Translations under genes and position numbers: made by a program
Shown here: positions 49,028 through 57,901 of the stretch, piece after piece
Layout of the letters: every line of letters begins with the position of its first letter
How positions within the stretch are numbered: the first letter of the stretch is position 1
NCBI GenBank assembly: GCA_946405205.1
Contig: CAMJGL010000002.1
Span: 1-64,000 of the forward strand
Reading direction: 5' to 3'
DNA: 64,000 nucleotides
Source: F23-B02 sp946405205
GTDB taxonomy: Bacteria; Bacillota; Clostridia; Oscillospirales; Oscillospiraceae
Notes under the pieces: model-generated
What the model saw: the letters and a program-made list of their open reading frames with translations, nothing else
What the model was told of the DNA's origin: nothing
The model's database searches: none

Positions 49028-49879
49028 ATGAAAATTCTTATCTGCGGCGGGGATGAGCGCTTCGTTATCCTCGCCGGTATGCTTCGGGCGGCGGGACACG
49101 AGGTCTGCTGCCTGGATATGGACAAAGCGGCGCTGCCGCCGGAGGTGCGCAGGGTGAGCGAAGCTGTGAGCGCGGACGCGGCAATATTCCCGCTGCCTGC
49201 GGAGAAGGCTCAGGGCTTGCTGAACGCGCCCTTTGCAGCCGAGCCGCGCTCTGCGCTGAAGCTGCTTGAGGAGCTCGGCGAAACGCCGCTTATCCTCGGC
49301 GGCAGGCTGAGCGCGAAATTCAGGGAGACCGCACTCGGACACGGGCAGCGGGTCTTCGACTGCATGCAGCGGCCGGAGTTCACCGCGGGCAACGCCGCGG
49401 TCACGGCAGAGGGCGCGGTATCGCGGCTGATGGAGGCCTCGGATAAGGCGCTGCAGGATATGAGGGTGCTGGTCATCGGCTGGGGGCGCATCGGCAAGCT
49501 GCTTTTGCAGAAGCTCAGGGGTCTGAACGCCGCGGCCTGCCTCATGTCGAGGAATCCCGAGGCGCGCAGTCTTGCCGCCGCCATGGGCTATGAGGCGCTC
49601 GCCCCCGACTGCGGCAGCGCGCTCATGAGCAGCTTCGACGCGGTCATCAACACGGCTCCGGCGCAGGTGCTCGGCGAGCTGAGCGCGCTGCGTGACGGCT
49701 GCATCCTGCTGGAGCTTGCGTCCGCGCCCGGCGGCATCGACCAGCAGGCGGCGCACGACGGCGGCATGAGGTACATCTCAGCGCCCGGGCTGCCGGGCAA
49801 ATACGCGCCCGTATCGGCCGCGCGTCTGATTTACGGCGCGGTCACAAACATATTTAAGGAGTGTGGGATCTGTGAATAG
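49028..49879 (+). CDS. spoVFA: Dipicolinate synthase subunit A
   Basis: 283 residues from ATG 49028 (GGAGG seven bases before); the much longer open frame to the left overlaps thyA and folA antisense and is not real. It begins KILICGGDERFVILAGML. The Rossmann loop VLVIGWGRIGKLLLQKL is around residue 150, followed by SSFDAVINTAPAQVL and LELASAPGGID. With subunit B it reduces a lysine-pathway intermediate to dipicolinic acid in the mother cell during sporulation, hence the spore-former inference. Overlaps subunit B by 8 bp. Confidence 0.95.
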   Translation: MKILICGGDERFVILAGMLRAAGHEVCCLDMDKAALPPEVRRVSEAVSADAAIFPLPAEKAQGLLNAPFAAEPRSALKLLEELGETPLILGGRLSAKFRETALGHGQRVFDCMQRPEFTAGNAAVTAEGAVSRLMEASDKALQDMRVLVIGWGRIGKLLLQKLRGLNAAACLMSRNPEARSLAAAMGYEALAPDCGSALMSSFDAVINTAPAQVLGELSALRDGCILLELASAPGGIDQQAAHDGGMRYISAPGLPGKYAPVSAARLIYGAVTNIFKECGICE

Positions 49880-50444
49880 ACCGAGAGTAGGAATAGCCCT
49901 CTGCGGCTCATACTGCACATACGAAAAGCTTTTCGCCCAGCTCGGAAGGCTCAGCGAAAAATATGAGCTCGTGCCCATAATGAGCGAGACCGCCGCAAAA
50001 GCCGACACGCGCTTCGGCAAGGCCGCCGACTTCAAGGCGCGGCTGCGGGAGATAACGGGCAGCGAGCCCGTTGATAACATAATCGACGCCGAGCCCCTCG
50101 GCCCGTCAAAGCCCATGGACGCGCTCGTCATCGCGCCGTGCACGGGCAACACCATGGCAAAGCTCAACCACGGCATAACCGACACCGCCGTCACCATGGC
50201 GGCCAAGGCGCATCTGCGAAACGGCAGGCCGCTCGTCATCGCGTTCTCGACAAACGACGGGCTCTCGGGCTCCGCGCCGAACATCGCGGGGCTGTTAAAC
50301 CGCAAGAACGTGTATTTCGTACCCTTTAAGCAGGACGACTGCGAGAAAAAGCCGAACTCCCTCGCCTCGGACTTTTCCCTCATCGCCGAGGCCGTCGAAG
50401 CCGCCCTGCAGGGCCGCCAATTGCAGCCTGTTTTGCTTCCGTAG
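49872..50444 (+). CDS. spoVFB: Dipicolinate synthase subunit B
   Basis: 190 residues from GTG 49872 (AAGGAG nine bases before; GTG at 49863 abuts the ribosome site). Flavoprotein-like fold: RPRVGIALCGSYCTYEKLF, LVIAPCTGNTMAKLNHGITD and VIAFSTNDGLSGSAPNI. Partner of subunit A in dipicolinate synthesis. Ends at the start of a repeat array with no clear terminator. Confidence 0.95.
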   Translation: MNRPRVGIALCGSYCTYEKLFAQLGRLSEKYELVPIMSETAAKADTRFGKAADFKARLREITGSEPVDNIIDAEPLGPSKPMDALVIAPCTGNTMAKLNHGITDTAVTMAAKAHLRNGRPLVIAFSTNDGLSGSAPNIAGLLNRKNVYFVPFKQDDCEKKPNSLASDFSLIAEAVEAALQGRQLQPVLLP

Positions 50445-50449
50445 CCGCC

Positions 50450-51320
50450 TGTCGGCGGGCGGACGGCCAATGGCCGCCCCTACGGCAGCGTCGAAAAAGA
50501 AAGCCCTGATTGTAGGGGCGAGCATCGCTCGTCCGCGTGCTCGGCGCACGGCCAATTCGTATTTAAAATGGAGAATATCATTATTGAGGTGTCCCGATTA
50601 TATCCTGCGGAGCTGTTCGTTACAGCTCCGCTTTCTAAATAAGCGTAACGCAAAAACCACCGGTCGCCCCAACAACAATCGGTTTTTTAAAAATATGCTT
50701 CCGTAGGGGCGGCCATTGGCCGTCCGCCGGCGGCTGCCGGAGAGCAATCCGCATTTAGATCAAGCGTTTCGTTTTTGCGTCTGCCCGACCGGTGATAATG
50801 GAAATCGTCTTTATGTTTCCATTCTCTGAATGACAATTCCATTGAAAAAACGGGTCGTAGGGGCGATTCGCTTTCAGATAGAACGTGTCGCTTCCCGCCT
50901 GTCGGCGGGCGGACGAGCGATGCTCGGTCTTGGCAGACCGCCAATTCGGATTGAGAATGTCGTTTGTCGATATTGCGTCAGCCCGATTATTCTCTGCGGA
51001 GGCAGTCGGAACATTACCATTGTCTAAATGACAGAGCAGTTAAATCCTGCACCCGTAGGGGCGGCCATTGGCCGTCCGATATTGCCATACGGGCTATCCG
51101 CGTTAAAATTGTGCGCATCGCTTCCCGCCTGTCGGCACGCGGACGAGCGATGCTCGCCCCTACAATTATCGGTACTTCTATATTTTTGCTGCCGTAGGGG
51201 CGGCCATTGGCCGTCCGTCTGTGAAAATTCGCAGCGATGCGAATCAGAACGCGGGTGCAAAATAGACTATTGCCAATCTCACCGGTCGGGCACCGGCAAA
51301 AACGACAACTCGAAGATTTA
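50450..51320. repeat. Array of palindromic intergenic repeats
   Basis: No gene. At least seven copies of GTAGGGGCG are followed by either GGCCATTGGCCGTCCG or AGCATCGCTCGTCCG cores, in both orientations (near 50459, 50512, 50703, 50857, 51055, 51140, 51193). Between them are a GCCCGAT/ACCGG box, a CTGCGGAG box and CATT-N5-AATG hairpins (for example 50820-50832 and 51019-51031). Units recur at about 150-200 bp. Related copies lie at 58.2-58.6 and 63.5-64.0 kb. Confidence 0.85.
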
Positions 51321-51355
51321 ACCCGAATCGCCCCTGCGGCAGCAGATTTGATGTG

Positions 51356-51387
51356 GATTTTACAAAAGTGTTCTTTTTGATTTTACA
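51356..51387 (+). promoter_or_regulatory. Possible Pho-box-like direct repeats before pstS
   Basis: GATTTTACA occurs at 51356-51364 and 51379-51387, 23 bp apart (about two helical turns), roughly 70-100 bp before pstS. Bacillus PhoP boxes are TTTACA-like repeats at about 11-bp spacing, so this is only a partial resemblance. Confidence 0.3.
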
Positions 51388-51456
51388 TGGGAGGAATATC
51401 TTGTAGGTGCAGAGCAAAAAATCATAATAGAAACGAATGAAAAGGAGAACATTCAG

Positions 51457-52266
51457 ATGAAAAAGATAATTAGCCTTGTGCTCGCCGCCATGCTCATACT
51501 CGCAGCTCTTGCGGGCTGCTCGAAGGACACAGCCGGAGGAACGGTCTCGACAGACGGCTCGACCTCCATGGAGAAGGTCATCGGCGCGCTGGGCGAGGCG
51601 TTTGAGCAGAATAACGAGGGCGTGAGCTTCACCTACAATCCCACCGGCTCCGGCTCCGGCATCACCGCGGTGTCCGAGGGACGCTGCGACATCGGCCTTG
51701 CAAGCCGCGCCCTGAGCGACGACGAGAAGGCCTCCGGCCTCACCGGCACCATACTTGCCCTTGACGGCATCGCGATCATCGTAAACCCCGAAAACCCCGT
51801 TTCCGACCTGAGCCTTGAGACCGTCGCAAAGATATACAAGGGCGAGATCACCAACTGGAAGGAAGTCGGCGGCAACGACGCCGAGATCGTCCTCATCGGC
51901 CGCGAGGCCGGAAGCGGCACCCGCGACGGCTTTGAGTCCGTCACCGACACCGAGGACGCCTGCAAGTACCGTCAGGAGCTGACCTCCACCGGCGACGTTA
52001 TCACAGCCGTTGCCGGCAACCCCAACGCCATCGGCTACGCCTCCCTGTCCTCGGTCAAGGACAGCGTGAAGGCTCTCTCCGTCGGCGGCGTGACCCCCAC
52101 CGAGGCAAGCGTCAAGGACGGCAGCTACGAGGTACAGCGCCCCTTCATTCTGGTCACGAAGACCGACGGGGAGCTTTCGGAAACCGCTCAGGCGTTCTTT
52201 GACTTCGCAACGAGCGCGGACGCAAACGAGATCATCTCCGCGGCCGGCGCGGTGCCCGTGAACTGA
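51457..52266 (+). CDS. pstS: Phosphate ABC transporter substrate-binding lipoprotein
   Basis: 269 residues; AAGGAG ahead of the ATG. Lipobox LAALAGCSK (Cys ~21). Phosphate-binding signatures are DGSTSMEKVI, NPTGSGSGITAVSEGRCDIG and GREAGSGTRDGFE. It captures inorganic phosphate outside the membrane and delivers it to PstC/PstA. First gene of pstSCAB-phoU, expected to respond to phosphate starvation. An intra-operon hairpin follows. Confidence 0.96.
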   Translation: MKKIISLVLAAMLILAALAGCSKDTAGGTVSTDGSTSMEKVIGALGEAFEQNNEGVSFTYNPTGSGSGITAVSEGRCDIGLASRALSDDEKASGLTGTILALDGIAIIVNPENPVSDLSLETVAKIYKGEITNWKEVGGNDAEIVLIGREAGSGTRDGFESVTDTEDACKYRQELTSTGDVITAVAGNPNAIGYASLSSVKDSVKALSVGGVTPTEASVKDGSYEVQRPFILVTKTDGELSETAQAFFDFATSADANEIISAAGAVPVN

Positions 52267-52279
52267 ACAGAGGCGGCAG

Positions 52280-52306
52280 GGCGGCATTTTATACGGAAAT
52301 GCCGCC
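52280..52306 (+). promoter_or_regulatory. Intercistronic hairpin between pstS and pstC
   Basis: GGCGGCATTT pairs perfectly with AAATGCCGCC around TATACGG; a weak CCTTT follows. Such a hairpin can leave more pstS than pstCAB mRNA, fitting the need for excess binding protein (inference). Confidence 0.55.
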
Positions 52307-52333
52307 GGCTGTCCTTTATGAAAGGCAGAGCGA

Positions 52334-53206
52334 ATGAAGAACTCAAAGCGATTATTTGAAAATACCGTCCACGGCATTTTCCTCGTGCTGGGCCTGATAA
52401 CGGTGGGCTGCGTCCTGCTCATCACGGTCTATCTCGTGATAAGCGGCCTGCCCGCCATCCGCGAGATCGGACTTGCAAAGTTCCTGTTCGGACAGGTATG
52501 GGCCCCCACCGAAGCCGAGCCGAAATTCGGCATACTACCATTCATACTGACCAGCGTTTACGGCACCGCGGGCGCCATACTTATGGGCGTGCCGGTGGGC
52601 TTTTTCGCGGCGGTGTATCTCGCCAAGGCCGCACCTCCGCGGCTGAAGAGCACGGTGGAATCGGCGGTAAGCCTGCTTGCGGGCATACCCTCGGTCGTAT
52701 ACGGCCTCGTGGGCATGCTGGTGCTGGTGCCGGGGATAAGGAAGCTGTTCAATGTCCCCGACGGCGCGAGCCTGCTGGCGGCGATCGTCGTGCTGGCGGT
52801 GATGATACTGCCGTCGATCATCAAGGTCTCCATGACCGCGCTGGAGGCGGTGCCGAAGGAGTATGAGGATGCGTCCCTTGCGCTGGGCGCGACGCCGGAG
52901 GAGACCTGGTTCCGCGTTTCCGTTCCCGCCGCGAAAAGCGGCATCGCCGCCGCGGTGGTGCTGGGCGTGGGCAGGGCCATCGGCGAGGCGATGGCGGTCA
53001 TGATGGTATCGGGCAACGTTGCGAACATGCCCTCGCTGTTCCAGAGCGTGCGTTTTTTGACCACCGCCGTCGCCAGCGAGATGTCCTACGTCGGACAGGG
53101 GCTGCACCGTCAGGCGCTGTTTTCTGTGGCGCTGGTGCTGTTTCTGTTCATAATGCTCATCAACGCGGCGCTGAACTTCTTTCTCAAGCGCAAGGACAAA
53201 GCATAG
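52334..53206 (+). CDS. pstC: Phosphate ABC transporter permease PstC
   Basis: 290 residues with six membrane helices. The permease EAA-type loop is EAVPKEYEDASLALGATPEET. VWAPTEAEPKFGILPFILTSVYGT is typical of PstC, and the C-terminus ends in a basic FFLKRKDKA. Forms the channel with PstA. It starts 67 bp after pstS and is followed by pstA after 14 bp. Confidence 0.95.
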   Translation: MKNSKRLFENTVHGIFLVLGLITVGCVLLITVYLVISGLPAIREIGLAKFLFGQVWAPTEAEPKFGILPFILTSVYGTAGAILMGVPVGFFAAVYLAKAAPPRLKSTVESAVSLLAGIPSVVYGLVGMLVLVPGIRKLFNVPDGASLLAAIVVLAVMILPSIIKVSMTALEAVPKEYEDASLALGATPEETWFRVSVPAAKSGIAAAVVLGVGRAIGEAMAVMMVSGNVANMPSLFQSVRFLTTAVASEMSYVGQGLHRQALFSVALVLFLFIMLINAALNFFLKRKDKA

Positions 53207-53220
53207 CGGAGGAACGGACG

Positions 53221-54084
53221 ATGCGGGAAAAAACTGTTTCGGCAAAACGAAGAGCCTATATCGGGCTCATGCGCGCTCTGATGGCGGCGGCCGCCGTGCT
53301 GACCTGCGCGCTGGTGCTGTTTATGATAATATATGTGCTCTGCAAGGGTCTGCCCAACATCTCATGGGAGCTTCTCTCGACCAAGCCGAGCTACTTATCG
53401 GGTACGATAGGCATACTGCCTGACATCATGAACACGCTTTACGTCGTGATAACGACCATTGCGATAGTGCTGCCGCTGGGCGTGGGCGCGGCCATATACC
53501 TGACTGAGTACGCGGGCAGCAAGAGGGTAGTCGGCGTCATCGAGTACGCGGCGGAGACCCTCTCCGGCATACCCTCGATCATATACGGCCTTGTGGGCAT
53601 GCTGTTTTTCTGCGGCTTTCTCGGGATGAAGACCTCGCTGCTGGCGGGCAGCCTCACGCTCGTCATCATGAACCTGCCCACCGTCATGCGGACGACGCAG
53701 GAGAGCCTGAAGACCGTGCCGCAGAGCTACCGCGAGGGCGCCTTCGGCCTCGGCGCGGGCAAATGGCGCGTCGTGCGCACGGTGGTGCTGCCAAGCTGCG
53801 TCGACGGCATCCTGACGGGCTGCATCCTTTCCGTGGGCCGCATCCTCGGCGAGACGGCGGCGCTTTTATACACTGCCGGCTTTGCCCACGCGCTCTACGG
53901 CTTCGTCGACGGGCTCGGGAACGCAGGCGCGACGCTCACCGTCGCACTTTACGTCTACGCCAAGGAGCAGGGCGAATTTGACGTCGCCTTTGCCATCGCG
54001 TCCATCCTGATGCTGCTGGCGCTCATAATAAACCTCGCGGCGTCACTCGTCGGGAAACATTTCAACAACAGGAGAAAAGCATGA
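53221..54084 (+). CDS. pstA: Phosphate ABC transporter permease PstA
   Basis: 287 residues, six membrane helices. GTIGILPDIMNTLYVVITTI and the EAA loop KTVPQSYREGAFGLGAGKW mark PstA, and YVYAKEQGEFDVAFA near the end is characteristic. GGAGG precedes the ATG. Overlaps pstB by ATGA. Confidence 0.95.
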   Translation: MREKTVSAKRRAYIGLMRALMAAAAVLTCALVLFMIIYVLCKGLPNISWELLSTKPSYLSGTIGILPDIMNTLYVVITTIAIVLPLGVGAAIYLTEYAGSKRVVGVIEYAAETLSGIPSIIYGLVGMLFFCGFLGMKTSLLAGSLTLVIMNLPTVMRTTQESLKTVPQSYREGAFGLGAGKWRVVRTVVLPSCVDGILTGCILSVGRILGETAALLYTAGFAHALYGFVDGLGNAGATLTVALYVYAKEQGEFDVAFAIASILMLLALIINLAASLVGKHFNNRRKA

Positions 54085-54836
54085 GCGAAGCTATTACAGT
54101 TAAAGACCTGTGCCTTTGGTACGGAAGCGCACAGGCGCTCAAAAATGTGAATATAAGCATCCCCGAAAAGAGCATAACCGCCCTCATCGGGCCCTCGGGC
54201 TGCGGAAAGTCGACCTTTCTGAAGACCCTCGACCGCATGAACGACCTTATCCCCGGGGTGAAGATAACGGGGCAGGTCGAATACGGCGGGAAGGATATCT
54301 TCGCGCCCTCGGTGGACGTGAACGAGCTGCGCCGCAGGATAGGCATGGTGTTCCAGAAGCCCAATCCCTTCCCCATGAGCATCTACGACAACGTCGCCTA
54401 CGGCCCGCGCACCCACGGCGTCACCGCGAGGGCCGAGCTTGACGGCATTGTCGAGCGCTCCCTGCGCGACGCGGCCATATGGGACGAGATAAAGGACAGG
54501 CTGAAAAAGTCCGCCCTCGGGCTGTCCGGCGGCCAGCAGCAGCGGCTTTGCATCGCAAGGGCGCTGGCGGTGGAGCCGGAGGTGCTGCTGATGGACGAGC
54601 CGACCAGCGCCCTCGACCCCATCTCGACCTCCAAGATAGAGGAGCTGGCTCTCCAGCTCAAGGAGAAATACACCATAATCATCGTCACCCACAATATGCA
54701 GCAGGCGGTGCGCATCTCCGACTGCACGGCCTTCTTCCTGCTGGGCGAGCTCATCGAGTTCGGGAAGACCGAGGAGCTTTTCGCGCAGCCGAAGGACAAG
54801 CGCACCGAGGATTACATTACGGGGAGGTTCGGATAA
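54081..54836 (+). CDS. pstB: Phosphate ABC transporter ATPase PstB
   Basis: 251 residues. Walker A IGPSGCGKST, PstB-typical RRRIGMVFQKPNPFPMSIYD, ABC signature LSGGQQQRL, Walker B VLLMDEPTSALD and switch histidine in VTHNM. Powers phosphate import through PstC/PstA. Shares one base with phoU (TAATG). Confidence 0.97.
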   Translation: MSEAITVKDLCLWYGSAQALKNVNISIPEKSITALIGPSGCGKSTFLKTLDRMNDLIPGVKITGQVEYGGKDIFAPSVDVNELRRRIGMVFQKPNPFPMSIYDNVAYGPRTHGVTARAELDGIVERSLRDAAIWDEIKDRLKKSALGLSGGQQQRLCIARALAVEPEVLLMDEPTSALDPISTSKIEELALQLKEKYTIIIVTHNMQQAVRISDCTAFFLLGELIEFGKTEELFAQPKDKRTEDYITGRFG

Positions 54837-55489
54837 TGCGAAGCAGATTTGACGAGCAGCTTGCCCTGCTCAACCGACAGCTTATCGAGATGGGCGCAAT
54901 GTGCGAGGAGGTCATCGCCCTCGCGGCGAAGGCGCTGACCTCCGGCGACGGCGCGCTCGCCTCGCGGGTCGCGGCGCTGGACACGGAGATAGACCACCTC
55001 GAGCGCGATATTGAATCGCTGTGCCTGAAGCTGCTTTTGCAGCAGCAGCCCGTGGCGCGGGATCTGCGCCAGATCTCCGCCGCGCTGAAGATGATAACCG
55101 ACATGGAGCGCATCGGAGATCAGGCCGAGGACATCGCCGAGATCATCGAGTTCATGGACGGGCGCAGGGTCGCCGAGTGCGCCTATATAGGCGAGATGGC
55201 CCGCGCAGCCATAAAAATGGTGACCGAGAGCATCGACGCCTATGTGCGGCATGATATCGGCCTTGCCGAGAGCGTCATCGACTACGACGACGTCGTCGAC
55301 GACTATTTCATCAAGGTCAGGAGCGCGCTCATCGGCCTCATCGCGGCTCAGCCCGCCGACGGGGAATACGCCATCGACCTGCTCATGATAGCGAAATACT
55401 TCGAGCGCATCGGCGACCACGCGACGAACATCGCCGAGTGGGCGGTGTTCTCCGTGACCGGCGTTCACAAGAGCGAAGAAGTCATGTGA
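54836..55489 (+). CDS. phoU: Phosphate signalling protein PhoU
   Basis: 217 residues. ATG 54836 lies in TAATG with GGGGAGG upstream; the longer frame starting inside pstB is spurious. Two three-helix repeats each carry the PhoU metal-cluster motif (KMITDMERIGDQAEDIAE and MIAKYFERIGDHATNIAEW). It represses phosphate-starvation signalling by linking Pst to the sensor kinase; no phoR/phoP pair is in the window. A strong bidirectional terminator follows. Confidence 0.96.
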   Translation: MRSRFDEQLALLNRQLIEMGAMCEEVIALAAKALTSGDGALASRVAALDTEIDHLERDIESLCLKLLLQQQPVARDLRQISAALKMITDMERIGDQAEDIAEIIEFMDGRRVAECAYIGEMARAAIKMVTESIDAYVRHDIGLAESVIDYDDVVDDYFIKVRSALIGLIAAQPADGEYAIDLLMIAKYFERIGDHATNIAEWAVFSVTGVHKSEEVM

Positions 55490-55497
55490 TATTGAAA

Positions 55498-55537
55498 AAA
55501 GCAAAGACCGCCCAGACAGGGCGGTCTTTGCTTTTCA
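55498..55537. terminator. Bidirectional terminator between phoU and the foldase gene
   Basis: AAAGCAAAGACCGCCC-AGACA-GGGCGGTCTTTGCTTT: a perfect stem with A- and T-rich ends, serving both convergent transcription units. Confidence 0.95.
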
Positions 55538-55544
55538 TATTGCC

Positions 55545-56702
55545 TCACTTTTTGTCCTGATCGGCCTTGAAGTCTGCGTAGCAGACGAAGTTGAAGCCGT
55601 CGTCGGTTATAAACTGCGTGAAATCGGTCTTTTCGTACAGGCTCGTGTACTTGACCGTGGCCTCCTTGGCCCAGCCCGAAATGTCCGTGTCGTAGTAGCC
55701 GGGGGCGGCCATATACGACAGGGGCACGATCATCTGCTGATAGCTGCTGTAATAGGACACGAGGTCCTCGCCGGTCGTGGGCAGGCGCATGATAACGTGG
55801 TAGCCGTGCTCGGACTCCACGGGGTCGGACACCTGATACTCCTCAAGGGAGCGGCTGGTGGTGTCGTATATCTCGACCATGGTGCCCGTTGTGAAGCAGT
55901 AGCCGTTGGGGAAGCTCTCCCTGCCGGGGTCCTCGCTGTACTCGTCCATGAGCTCCTTGAAGCGCTCCCAGCGCTTGGAGTCGTCGCTTATCGCCTGCAG
56001 CTCATCGGCAAGCTCCTGCGCCTTGGCGAGCTTCTCGGCCTTCTCGGACTCGGACAGCTCCTGCGTGGTGGTCTTGCCGTCCTCGTCGGTGACGTCCTCG
56101 GTGGTTTTTATCAGGATGTGGGCGGAGGTCACATAGTTGTTATCCTCGGCGTATTTGAGGACCTTGTCCTCGTCGAGCTTTTCGCCCTGCTCGCCGTAGA
56201 GCTCGGTAAAGAGGTTGTAGTACAGGTAGTTGAGGTTGCGCTGCGTCTTGTAGCTGTCCTCGGTGTAGTTGTAGGAGGCGAGGAACTCCTTCATGGATGC
56301 GTCGGGGTCGTCGCCTGTGGCATAGGTATCCTTGAGCTGCTTGAGCTCGTCCTCGATATCCTGCTTCTGCTCGTCGGTGACCGTTACGCCCAGCTCGGCG
56401 GCCTTGCTCTCAACGGTGTGGAGCTTCGTGACGTTCTCGGTCGCACGCTTTATGCACCACTCTGCGTTGGTGATGCTGTCGTCAAACAGGAAGCTGCCGT
56501 CCCAGTCCACGCCCGTGCCGGAGTAGCTGCTGTATATCTCCTTTATCTCGCTGACCGCGCTTCCCAGCCAGGTCATGTATTCGTCAAAGCTGACCTCAGA
56601 GCCGTTGACGGTCATAACGGTGTCGTCTCCGGAGCCGCTGCAGCCGGCCGCGCAGCCGCAGAGCAGGATGACGGCAAGGATGATTGCTGTAAACTTCTTC
56701 AT
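55545..56702 (-). CDS. PrsA/SurA-like peptidyl-prolyl isomerase lipoprotein
   Basis: 385 residues; AGGAG before the ATG. Lipobox LCGCAAGCS (Cys ~21). A helical SurA-N/PrsA chaperone region spans ~30-190 (VMTVNGSEVSFDEYMTWLG). A parvulin-type domain follows at ~195-320 (TSAHILIKTTE, EYSEDPG, FTTGTMVEIYD, PVESEHGYHVIMRL), with a linker insertion of Glu/Lys-rich helix. It assists folding of exported proteins at the outer membrane face. Single-gene unit. Confidence 0.88.
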   Translation of the reverse strand: MKKFTAIILAVILLCGCAAGCSGSGDDTVMTVNGSEVSFDEYMTWLGSAVSEIKEIYSSYSGTGVDWDGSFLFDDSITNAEWCIKRATENVTKLHTVESKAAELGVTVTDEQKQDIEDELKQLKDTYATGDDPDASMKEFLASYNYTEDSYKTQRNLNYLYYNLFTELYGEQGEKLDEDKVLKYAEDNNYVTSAHILIKTTEDVTDEDGKTTTQELSESEKAEKLAKAQELADELQAISDDSKRWERFKELMDEYSEDPGRESFPNGYCFTTGTMVEIYDTTSRSLEEYQVSDPVESEHGYHVIMRLPTTGEDLVSYYSSYQQMIVPLSYMAAPGYYDTDISGWAKEATVKYTSLYEKTDFTQFITDDGFNFVCYADFKADQDKK

Positions 56703-56786
56703 AATGTGTCTCCTGAATTTCGGATAGATAAGAGGTATTTTAATACAATCGCAGCGAATAATCTATACTTTTTTGTAAATTAGCGC

Positions 56787-57266
56787 TCAGATATCGCAGA
56801 TATCGCAGCTTATCTCGCCCTCGGGGCCGATCTCGAGCTTTGCCCAGGTCCGGTCGGGACCCTTGCCGGCGGTGCCGGGGTTTAAGACGAACATACCGTC
56901 GAGCTGCTCAAAGCCGGCGCGGTGGGTGTGGCCGAACATTGCGATATGGCAGCCGCAGCACTGCGCCGCGTACAGCAGCACCTCGAGCTTCCCGCCGCGC
57001 ACTGCATAGCGGTGGCCGTGCGTGATAAAGGCCTTCAGGGGTCCGAGCCTTATGACCTTGTACTCCTCCCCGTCCGGGTCACGGTCGCAGTTGCCCGCGA
57101 CGCGGCATATGGGGATCATGGGAAACTCCGCCTCCAGAGCCTCGGTGTCGCGCATACCGTCGCCGAGGTGGATGATCTGATCGGGCTCATACTCCGCGAC
57201 GGCCTTTATCATGCCGCGCGATGAGCCGTGGGTGTCGGAAAAAACGGCGATTTTAACAGCTTCCAT
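56787..57266 (-). CDS. YfcE/MJ0936-type metallophosphoesterase
   Basis: 159 residues from ATG 57266 (GGAGG six bases upstream; the upstream in-frame ATG at 57281 lies before that ribosome site). Metal-binding motifs in order: FSDTHG, HLGDGMRD, AGNCDRD, ITHGHRY and FGHTHRAG. The family hydrolyses phosphodiesters with two divalent metals; natural substrates are mostly unknown. Divergent from the small-gene trio at 57315 across only 48 bp. Confidence 0.94.
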   Translation of the reverse strand: MEAVKIAVFSDTHGSSRGMIKAVAEYEPDQIIHLGDGMRDTEALEAEFPMIPICRVAGNCDRDPDGEEYKVIRLGPLKAFITHGHRYAVRGGKLEVLLYAAQCCGCHIAMFGHTHRAGFEQLDGMFVLNPGTAGKGPDRTWAKLEIGPEGEISCDICDI

Positions 57267-57314
57267 AGTAAACCTCCGCATGGCGCGTGAATATAATATG
57301 TCGGGTGATAGTTT

Positions 57315-57551
57315 ATGAATGATCTTGAAAAGCTGGGCGAGCAGCTCGGTAAGAGCGGCAAAAGCGATAGGCTAAAAAGCATCGCCGACTCCGACGCAGG
57401 TAAGGCCGTCAGCCGCATGGTCGACGCCGAGGCCGTTCAAAAGGCCGCGAAGAGCGGCGATATGGCGGCGCTGCAGAACATACTGCGCGGCGTTCTGTCC
57501 ACCGACGAGGGCAGGAGGCTTGCCGAAAGTCTCAAAAAGGCTATGGAGTGA
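57315..57551 (+). CDS. Small unknown protein A of a conserved-looking trio
   Basis: 78 residues, highly charged and helical (NDLEKLGEQLGKSGKSDRLK, LRGVLSTDEGRRLAESLKKA). GGGTGAT before the ATG. No known domain recognised. First of three closely packed genes (12-bp gap, then a 14-bp overlap), so the products likely act together. Confidence 0.75.
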   Translation: MNDLEKLGEQLGKSGKSDRLKSIADSDAGKAVSRMVDAEAVQKAAKSGDMAALQNILRGVLSTDEGRRLAESLKKAME

Positions 57552-57562
57552 GGTGAGCGCCC

Positions 57563-57901
57563 GTGGGCGAGTTTGAGGATAAGCTCAATCAGCTTTTGAA
57601 CGACCCGAAAGAGATGGAGCGGTTTGCAGGCTTTGCAAAATCGCTCATGGGCGGCGGCGAGCCCGAGCCTGAGGAAAAAGCGCCGGACTTCGACCCAGGC
57701 CTGCTGAAAAGAATAAGCGGGCTCATGGGCGGCGGAGCCGGTAAAAACAGCAAGGACGCGAAGCTGCTGGAGGCCATGAGGCCGTATCTTTCCGAAAAGC
57801 GGCGCAGCAAAATGGACAGGGCGATGAAGATCGCCCGCCTTGCGGGGCTGGCTGAGCTTGCGGCGGGGGAGCTTGGAGGGGACGACGATGGCGGCATATA
57901 A
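57563..57901 (+). CDS. Small unknown protein B of the trio
   Basis: 112 residues, GTG start with AGGTGAG upstream. Acidic helix at the start (GEFEDKLNQLLNDPKEMERF), a Gly-rich middle (SGLMGGGAGKNSKDAKLL), basic RPYLSEKRRSKMDRAMKIAR and an acidic Gly-rich end. Helical, soluble, unrecognised. Its product and the first gene share the short LxxLLxDPxxMxxF-like helical character. Confidence 0.75.
   Translation: MGEFEDKLNQLLNDPKEMERFAGFAKSLMGGGEPEPEEKAPDFDPGLLKRISGLMGGGAGKNSKDAKLLEAMRPYLSEKRRSKMDRAMKIARLAGLAELAAGELGGDDDGGI

Noticed and set aside
47912..49879. A 655-codon open frame across thyA and folA on the plus strand
   Set aside because: Only the part from ATG 49028 is real (dipicolinate synthase A, with its own GGAGG); the rest is antisense to two well-recognised genes.
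50450..51320. Possible CRISPR array
   Set aside because: Repeats are palindromic, occur in both orientations, vary in length and lack uniform spacers; no cas genes are present.
54479..54835. N-terminal extension of PhoU into pstB
   Set aside because: It reads a different frame of pstB; the ATG at 54836 has GGGGAGG and gives a normal 217-residue PhoU.
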